The notes beneath the pieces are model-generated. The model was given only the letters and a program-made list of their open reading frames with translations, did no database searches and was not told the DNA's origin. Source: Lonicera japonica (Eukaryota > Streptophyta > Magnoliopsida > Dipsacales > Caprifoliaceae). Taken from it: a stretch of DNA of 64,000 nucleotides. Where the stretch lies: positions 31,241,248 to 31,305,247 of the forward strand of contig CM038467.1 in assembly GCA_021464415.1 (NCBI GenBank), read 5' to 3'. This document shows, one piece after another, positions 57,215 through 64,000 of the stretch. Position numbers and translations under genes: made by a program. How positions within the stretch are numbered: position 1 is the stretch's first letter; each line of letters opens with the position of its first letter.

Positions 57215-58467
57215 TGAAAAAAACTGTTAGGCTAGCACGACGAAAGTAATTAAAAACAAATTAACTCTAGATTCGTTATTTGATGGTTATTTGCAAAAAC
57301 AAAGTTTTAATTTTGATAAAAAATAAACCCTAAGTCTAGATTGGTTTAGTTATTTCTAAAAAATGCGTTAATCTTTTCTAGCATGCAAGAACAATTAAGC
57401 AAATAAAGAATCAACGCACAACACTAGAAATAAAAAGGTATCCTTACTTGTGTAGGATTAATCTTCAGGACCAATCGACAAAATTTCACTATGAATAAAT
57501 AGTTTGTAGACTCGATAAACCAAAGATTGACTTATGAAACTTGAATCATATAAGCAGCAGTTGAATCGCAGTCCGAACCTCCGTTGTTCAAAGCCTCCTT
57601 CTCGAATCGCACAATCAAGATCACACAGCGAATCACACTCCTCAGTATCGCACAGATAAGCTGGCCACTTTATTCCTTTGGTATACGCTTGAAGAAGCTT
57701 GATTGGGATCTCTTTTATTCTTAGAAATGAAGAACAAATAGCATGAAAACAAATTATAGAGATGGATTTTTCTTAAAAATGTTTTAAGGTTTTGATCTCT
57801 CTAATTGGTTTAGAAAACTTTCTCAAAATACCCTAGACATAGGTTTTATTTATAGAAAAATATATGACAAAAATCTCTTTTAAAAAGGACTCAAAAACAC
57901 TTAAAATGCATTTTTTTGCCCAAAAATTATAGCCGAATCGATTCGAAATTACAAAATCAATTCTGAGGCTTTTTTAGTGTCGGGTCGATCTAGGTTAGCA
58001 AAGCTGGATCGATCCGCCTTTTGCGACGCTTTTTCCTGCTTTTTATGACATTTTTTCTCTTTACAATGCTTTTTGTTTTTTCTTTTTTTTGGTCGTTTTA
58101 AGTACGTTTGAATTCCGATTCATCCCAATTTTTTGTAAAAACTTTAGGAACATGTCAGAAACATTATACAAAAGTTTCATCAACATTTTGTATCAACGGG
58201 ACTTCTCGGATAACAACAAAATTCGGTAAAAACACTTAAAAACTAGTTTAGCTCAAAAAGCTTTTGTTTTGTTTTTAAATGCTCAACCACCACTTAGAAT
58301 TTGAATCAAACTAAATGCAAATACTTACCTAACTTACCTTGATCCCATTGATGCTCAGAATTTGATTCTCGAAGTTTTGGAAGCTCGGCTCTTCGATGTG
58401 TTTTTCTTCGCTTTATTGCATCTTCACTTGAGGTAAGTGACTATAAACTGAAACAACTCTTTTGGCA
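57215..58467 (-). repeat. 5' LTR of a truncated Copia element
   Basis: On the minus strand it starts TGCCAAAAGAGTTGTTTCAG and ends TTTTTTTCA next to the primer-binding site. CTATAAATA at about 57846-57854 is a plausible TATA box. It contains AATCGATTCG and GATCGATC motifs common in long Copia LTRs. No partner LTR is in the window, so the left part of the element has been lost. Confidence 0.6.
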
Positions 58468-59777
58468 CCGGAATTAAGCCAATATAAACTAAGTCCTTAT
58501 ACATTTAAACTTTACAACCTTTTGATCATGGACATGTAAGCATGTCTTTCCTACGTGACATATTAAAATCTCTTGATGTACAAGTCTTACAAAAATTATC
58601 TCCAATGGGATTGCCTAAAAGATTTTCTATTAAGAAATTCATAAAAAATAAATTAATAATTTTATATGCAAAATGGATCTTGTTTGGTAGGTTTTGATTT
58701 ATACTTTTTTTAATGTGCAATTTTTTATTAATAAACAAATTACAAAATTACAATTAAAATATTTGAAAGCTTAAAAAGGAAAACTATGTAAACATAAATG
58801 ATGATATGACATTAAGACATTGTCTGAGAGACCCTCTAAAAATAGAGAGTTCTTCCTCACAATATCTATGCTCATTTTTACCATATCATCTTCATGGTCA
58901 TTATTGATAGTTGCTTTGGAGAGTATTATTTTAGTTCATTATCCATCAACCTTTTGTGACATCTCATTCTCACTTAATTCATGGTTGCATTGGAGATGAG
59001 AGTCAAGCCTTCGTTTGAAAAAAATAATTTGTTTTAACAACTACAAAGTTAATTTTAACCTTCTAGCATATTAAACCTAAACTTTAGTTGTGAATTCCTT
59101 AGTGCCATTGTGGATAGTCTACATTTGATAGGACTAGTGGAATGGCTTAGTTTGGTACACGCACAAACTGTCCCAATTTATCAAAAAACTGTTTGAACAA
59201 ATATATATATATATATGAACGCGGTCAATGTAACAATATTACTAATGGGATGCTACAGCATCATAAAGAAAAGTTGAGAAACAAATATAACAGAAACGGG
59301 TTAAATTATACAAAGAGTTGAGAAAATGCAACTAATTCACTGTACATGATAATAATGATGTGGACAAAAAATGTTCTTTGGCGTCTTCTATTAGATATCA
59401 TTTGAACATCAAAACACATTATAAATTACATCATGCAGAAATATATTATAAAATAAAAATGCAAACAAATGTCTTACCAACGTGTAGCAAAATAAAAAGA
59501 AAAAGGTATATTTCATTTAGATTTGTGGAGCAGGAACTAAAGAATGAAGATAGTAATATATATATATATATATATATTATAGAATATACTAACTATGTTG
59601 TAAATGTATCATAACACCAAATGGTGGTGTTCACATATAATTCAATGCACCATAATATTGTAAGAAGGTGAATAGGCTAGAATTTGTGAAATAGATAAAA
59701 CATAAAAAGACATGAAGGTTTATGAAGAGAAAAACATATGAATGTTAATCAAATATTCCAATGTATTAACCATCTTA
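58468..59777. other. AT-rich spacer without recognisable genes
   Basis: Nothing recognisable apart from (TA)n runs at about 59200-59216 and 59557-59577. Confidence 0.5.
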
Positions 59778-59945
59778 AAGGATCATGTTAACATGTGCCC
59801 TAAGGATACATGTTACGCACCTATAAATAGAAAGAATAAAATTATAACATGCATTAAATTAGGTGCAGATTCTCATACAAAGTGATATTCTTTACATTTA
59901 TAGTATAGTTAACATGTTAGGGTACATGTTATCATTTTCCCATCT
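59778..59945. mobile_element. MITE-like inverted repeat
   Basis: Left arm GTTAACATGTGCCCTAAGGA and right arm complement GATAACATGTACCCTAACAT enclose about 110 bp of AT-rich sequence. No clear target duplication. Confidence 0.45.
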
Positions 59946-60113
59946 TAAATTCAACAAAATATACTAAACAATGGGCATAAGCCATTTTACTAATTAAAAC
60001 ACGTAATAAATGAAACATGTGTCATTAATTTAGATTGAATATAATAATGGTAGGCACTATTGACACATACCAAAATACTTACTAACACTCAGACCTATTT
60101 ACTAAGCGCCTAA

Positions 60114-60270
60114 GTACCGAGTATATGTGCACATACTCGGTACCTAGGGACCAAACTATTTTTGAATAAAAAAAATTACACTTGCACGGCCCCAAATAAC
60201 TGAGTATGTACACATATACTTGGTTCTTAGGGGACGAGCCAATGTGCACACACTCGGACCTTAAGGATTA
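60114..60270. repeat. Repeated CGAGTATGTGCACA palindrome cluster
   Basis: GTACCGAGTATATGTGC is followed at once by its near complement GCACATACTCGGTAC. Related half-sites recur twice more (GAGTATGTACACATATACTTGG at about 60200 and GTGCACACACTCGG at about 60244), each followed by a (C)CTTA-type or CTAGG sequence. Origin unclear; possibly nested MITE ends. Confidence 0.5.
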
Positions 60271-62186
60271 AAGCAATGTTAAAATATTAAAGATTATTTT
60301 AATATGTGTCAATAATAACTCTTTTTATGATTAACATATTCTCTGTTGTTGGGATTTCTTCATGATGTGGACAGTCCAACATGGTAAAATGATATTTTGG
60401 GCTTTTAGAAGATTCTGAAATTTGAAGGTAATCAAGACTTATTAAGCTAACTTGGTTTATAATTACTTTTATAAGGTCCGGAAAGTTTAAAGGGTGGTCA
60501 ATAAAATTCCTAGATAATAAATAAGTCATCTGAAAGTTGTATGCATTTAATGGTTAGTCTAGTCATCTTTTTTATCTATAAATAAATACTATTATAATGA
60601 ATTATGTAATTACTCTTGTTTTGGATGTTAAAAATTATTATCTTACTGGAATTTCTCCCTTTTTTAGGCTTCTCCACTATGCTCTCTGAATCGCAGCATA
60701 ATCCTATTGGAATTTTGTAATTCAAATGAATAAAATGCACAAGCAACTCCTTCCCCCTCTCATTTGTTAAATAGAATTACATTTATTTATTGGAGTCAAA
60801 CATTAAGCCCTTATCGATAGTTTTGGTCGCAAATTTGAGAGGGTTGTACATAAAATTATATTTCTTTTAAGTTGAGATCAATACAGTTTAAATGAATTAA
60901 TGACACTATATATTATAGGCTACTTATATTATCAAAACAATTATTTTTTTACTATAGTATAGTACTATTTGAAAAGTTGTACTATTTAATTCTAAAGTTA
61001 TATATCTATATATTGAGGGGTCATTATTTTTGAATCTTGAAAATGTATAAGGGGATAAATAATTATGTTACCGAAATTAAACATAATTTTTAAATGATTG
61101 ATAATGTCTCTAATACGAATTACAACTTATATATATATATATATATATATGAAAAATTTCTGGTAAGGACCGATCCTTACCAGAAATGCTCTGTATATAT
61201 ATATGTTGAGATTTTAAAGAGTCATATCTATATTGATGAGAGAAAAAGATGTTCAAATATTAAATAATAATAATATGTAACATATGGCGTAAAATTAAAC
61301 TAAAGAGTAATTAATGCATGCCATTTTTTTTATATTATAATAATATATATGTCGTAACTCTCGTCAAAAACATTATTTCAAAGAGATTATTCACTTTTAA
61401 AAAATATGTTAAATTTCAAAAATTAAATTCTTTGTCTCTTATACATTTGCAAGATTCAAAAATCTTAACCCTTATTATATAGATAGTACGTAGATTTGTT
61501 CTTCAGTTTGAACCTGATTAAATATCATACAAGTGGGTTAGCATTGTGATAAAAGCGCCCACCGGATCTAGTAGATTCCGGGTTTGAGTATAACCCGGAA
61601 CGTGAAGGGTTTTTCTTTGTCATTTTTAGTAAAAATAAGAGCCCGACCATCATTTAAATAAAGCCAATGAAAAAATATATTATAATTTACAATGTTAGAA
61701 ACAAAATTTGGTTACTAGTTAGATCCGGAGCGTTTTCCCAAAAAAAATGTTATCTTACTTGAGATAACCTAGAAAGGAATTGAGGACTCTTGGGTTGTAT
61801 CTGGATCGTGAAAAACTCGTTACAGTGAAAATTGTTTTATACGTATTGAGCTTTTCATGCTAATGAAATATTTTATGTTGGTTTGGTTTGTACTAAAAAA
61901 GGATGAAAATCGAACTACTTTCTTTGATTAGCGTCAAAACGATAAAATGTGGAAAAAGGCGCAAAAATAGAAGAGTTTTTTCTTCTTTTCTGTTACTTTT
62001 AATGTCAATCAAATACATTGTCTTGCATTTTTTTATACAATTCAAACCATCCCGGAGGCATTTACAAGTAATCAAGCTCAGCCTTAATCTGGCATGAAGG
62101 GAGATATATGTACCTTCTATCTTTAATGATTCCACCAAATATCAGAATGTTTCTATCATGCTTCTATCATTCATAAAATTATTGGA
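60271..62186. other. Spacer downstream of the PPR gene
   Basis: AT-rich with a (TA)n run (61128-61150), the hairpin at 61156-61187, and a tRNA-like segment at about 61528-61606 (AGTGGGTTAGCATTGTGATA, GGGTTTGAGTATAACCC) like those of plant SINEs. The PPR transcript's 3' end should lie in the right part, but I cannot identify a poly(A) site with confidence. Confidence 0.45.
61156..61187. repeat. Perfect 14-bp hairpin
   Basis: ATTTCTGGTAAGGA and TCCTTACCAGAAAT are exact complements around the 4-base loop CCGA. There is no T-run or nearby gene end, so it is more likely a minimal MITE than a terminator. Confidence 0.7.
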
Positions 62187-64000
62187 CTACCAAAAATCAT
62201 TACATGAACAATTTCCCTTTCTAAAATGATGATATCGCGCCCGGTCCCTTACAATTATCTCCCTGTCGTATACTCGCGAAATGAGCTTGAACACAGTATG
62301 ACAATCTTCACAAACTCTCAAATTCTTTACAATACGAATGGTTTTTCCTGGTTTAGTACTGATGAGTCCAAAGGAAATTGCAAGTTTTTCGCTATGGTGC
62401 CATAGCCCAGTTTCTTTTTCCTCCTCTTGAATATCAAATAAAACTTGGGAGGTGTCTGGCATATAGCCTTCCATCTCCAAATCCTCAATCACCTTCTCCA
62501 ACATCGAATAAATCTCTTTTCTTTGTGGGTGTGAGTGATCACCGACTTTGAATTCATGTAAAATTCCATCCAATTCAATCATGCTTTTCCCGCTACTAGT
62601 TTTCACCCCTCTTTCCTTCATAAGTTTTCTCAACTTTCCAACATCTTCCCATCTCCCAGCCTTCGCATATATGTTTGATAATAGTGCGTATCGGCCACCG
62701 TTTTGCGGGTCCCACTCAAACAGTAGCTTCCCTATTTTTTCTCCCAACTCAACATTTTCATGTACCCTACAAGCACTTAAGAGTGCACCTAAAACAGCCA
62801 CATTTGGTTTCATTGGCATGGTCTCTATTAGCTCCTCGGCTTCACTTAAGAGCCCTGCCCTTCCAAGAAGGTCAACAACACAACCATAATGCTCCACCGT
62901 GGGCTTAACACCATGCAATTCCTCCATGGTATTCAAATAATAGAGACCTTCATCAACCAATCCTGCATGAGCACAAGCATTTAGAATGCCCACAAAGCTG
63001 ATTTCATCCGGTGCCAAATATTCCCTCTTCATCTTGAAGAAAAGCCCTATTGCATCCTCTGCCCTTCCATGCATAGCAAGCCCCCCAATCATCGCATTCC
63101 AAGAAAACACCTTCTTATCTCCCATCTTCTCGAAAACCTCCCAAGCCAAGTCGATCCGCCCGCATTTGGCGTACATATCCACAAACGAAGTCCCTAATAC
63201 AGAATCCAACAGAATTGAATCTTTCTTACAATAAGCATGTATCCATCTGCCTTGATCAAGAGCTCCAAGATTTGCACAAGCAGAAACCACACTTGAAAGA
63301 ACAAATTTCCCCGGCCTAACTTTCTCCCTCTGCATTTGATGGAAAATTTCCAATGATTCCTTGAAACACTCAACTTTGTTATACCCATCAATCATAGCAC
63401 TCCATGATATATCATCCTTCTCCTCCATCTCATCAAAATACCCCCTAGCTTCCTCAATTTTCCCACACCTAGCTAACCCACTAACCATGGCATTCCAAGA
63501 ACTAACACCTCTTTCAGGCATTTCATCAAACAGTTTCTTGGCACCCTCTACATCCCCACATTTCAAGTACCCATCAATCATAGCATTCCAACAAACCGAA
63601 TCCGAATCCCCATTCAAATCAAGCAAATTCCTAGCCTCGTTCAGCCACCCAAAAGAAGTATACATTTGAATCCCAGCACTCTTCACATACCCATCTCCAT
63701 TAAACCCATTTTTCACCACATGCCCATGAACTTGCCTACCTTCCCCAACACCACCCCCAATCCCACAAGCCTTCAACACAATTGGATAAGTGTACTTATT
63801 AGCCCTAGAATTACAAACCACCATTCTATAATAAAACTCAATAGCCAAAACTGGCTCATTGTTCTCTAAACACCCTTTTAACATACAATTCCACACAAAC
63901 ACATTAGGGTTTGGGATTTGGTCGAGAATCTTGATTGAGGTGCTAAAAGTGTTGAAATTGGGGTTGGAATATGATTTTAACAAGGACCCAGATATGTAAT
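62187..64000 (-). CDS. PPR protein, PLS class with E/E+ and DYW domains (N-terminus outside window)
   Basis: An uninterrupted, intron-free frame from the window edge to the TAG at 62187-62189 gives 603 residues. It is open past the TTG at 63983, so that codon is not a start; the true ATG lies beyond 64000. The body is a series of 31-36-residue PPR motifs with the recurrent WNAMI(D/G)GY and FDEMPER patterns, followed by E/E+ segments (GGRYALLSNIYAKAGRWEDV) and a full DYW domain: HHSEKLAISFG (HxE zinc ligand and catalytic glutamate), CEDCHTVFKLIS (CxxC), and CSCNDFW, so the C-terminal triplet is DFW. Such proteins bind specific organellar RNAs and deaminate C to U. The target cannot be told from this sequence; the nearest relatives are the many PLS-DYW paralogues. 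Confidence 0.95.
   Translation of the reverse strand, partial: YISGSLLKSYSNPNFNTFSTSIKILDQIPNPNVFVWNCMLKGCLENNEPVLAIEFYYRMVVCNSRANKYTYPIVLKACGIGGGVGEGRQVHGHVVKNGFNGDGYVKSAGIQMYTSFGWLNEARNLLDLNGDSDSVCWNAMIDGYLKCGDVEGAKKLFDEMPERGVSSWNAMVSGLARCGKIEEARGYFDEMEEKDDISWSAMIDGYNKVECFKESLEIFHQMQREKVRPGKFVLSSVVSACANLGALDQGRWIHAYCKKDSILLDSVLGTSFVDMYAKCGRIDLAWEVFEKMGDKKVFSWNAMIGGLAMHGRAEDAIGLFFKMKREYLAPDEISFVGILNACAHAGLVDEGLYYLNTMEELHGVKPTVEHYGCVVDLLGRAGLLSEAEELIETMPMKPNVAVLGALLSACRVHENVELGEKIGKLLFEWDPQNGGRYALLSNIYAKAGRWEDVGKLRKLMKERGVKTSSGKSMIELDGILHEFKVGDHSHPQRKEIYSMLEKVIEDLEMEGYMPDTSQVLFDIQEEEKETGLWHHSEKLAISFGLISTKPGKTIRIVKNLRVCEDCHTVFKLISRVYDREIIVRDRARYHHFRKGNCSCNDFW

Noticed and set aside
61528..61606. 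A tRNA gene downstream of the PPR gene
   Set aside because: A- and B-box-like stretches are present but the acceptor and anticodon stems do not pair; more like a SINE fragment.
63981..63983. TTG as the start of the PPR protein
   Set aside because: The frame is open upstream to the window edge and the residues there (YISGS) continue a PPR-type sequence, so the gene simply runs out of the window.

Overview
This window is nuclear DNA from a flowering plant, most likely a core eudicot. The evidence is a SOQ1-type chloroplast gene with 25 introns, a DYW-class PPR gene, plant Ty1/Copia and Ty3/Gypsy elements primed by initiator-Met tRNA, and AT-rich spacers full of small inverted-repeat transposons. 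The species cannot be named from the sequence. There are three gene-like loci.

(1) Positions 1-39460, minus strand: SOQ1 (SUPPRESSOR OF QUENCHING 1), a thylakoid protein joining a HAD hydrolase, a membrane anchor, a thioredoxin-like domain and an NHL propeller. I resolved 25 complete exons and the start of a 26th; the C-terminal end lies beyond position 1. About 2.7 kb of coding sequence spans 39.5 kb because the introns have filled with transposons: a LINE relic (intron 24), a deleted Gypsy element (23), a Copia element (14), two Copia elements nested one in the other (9), several hAT-like or hairpin MITEs (6, 10, 12, 14) and a SINE-like family (6, 7, 22, 25). One intron (19) has a GC donor.

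(2) Positions 44905-48213, plus strand: a signal peptide followed by about 1,000 codons of serine-rich low-complexity repeat built from a 414-462 bp higher-order unit. The frame is broken by two indels and one stop codon. I do not recognise the family; this is the least explained coding-like object in the window.

(3) Positions 62187-64000, minus strand: the C-terminal 603 residues of a PLS-class PPR protein with E/E+ and complete DYW domains, predicted to edit organellar RNA. Its N-terminus is outside the window.

The spacer at 39.5-44.9 kb holds a diverged tandem duplication, one unit of which was split by a MITE. The spacer at 48.2-62.2 kb holds two Copia-type LTRs of about 1.25 kb (one followed by a gag remnant), a hAT-like element with a near-perfect target duplication, and MITE-like hairpins. 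SOQ1 and the PPR gene both act in organelles, but nothing suggests they are co-regulated. No rRNA, true tRNA gene, CRISPR array or bacterial-type feature was seen.
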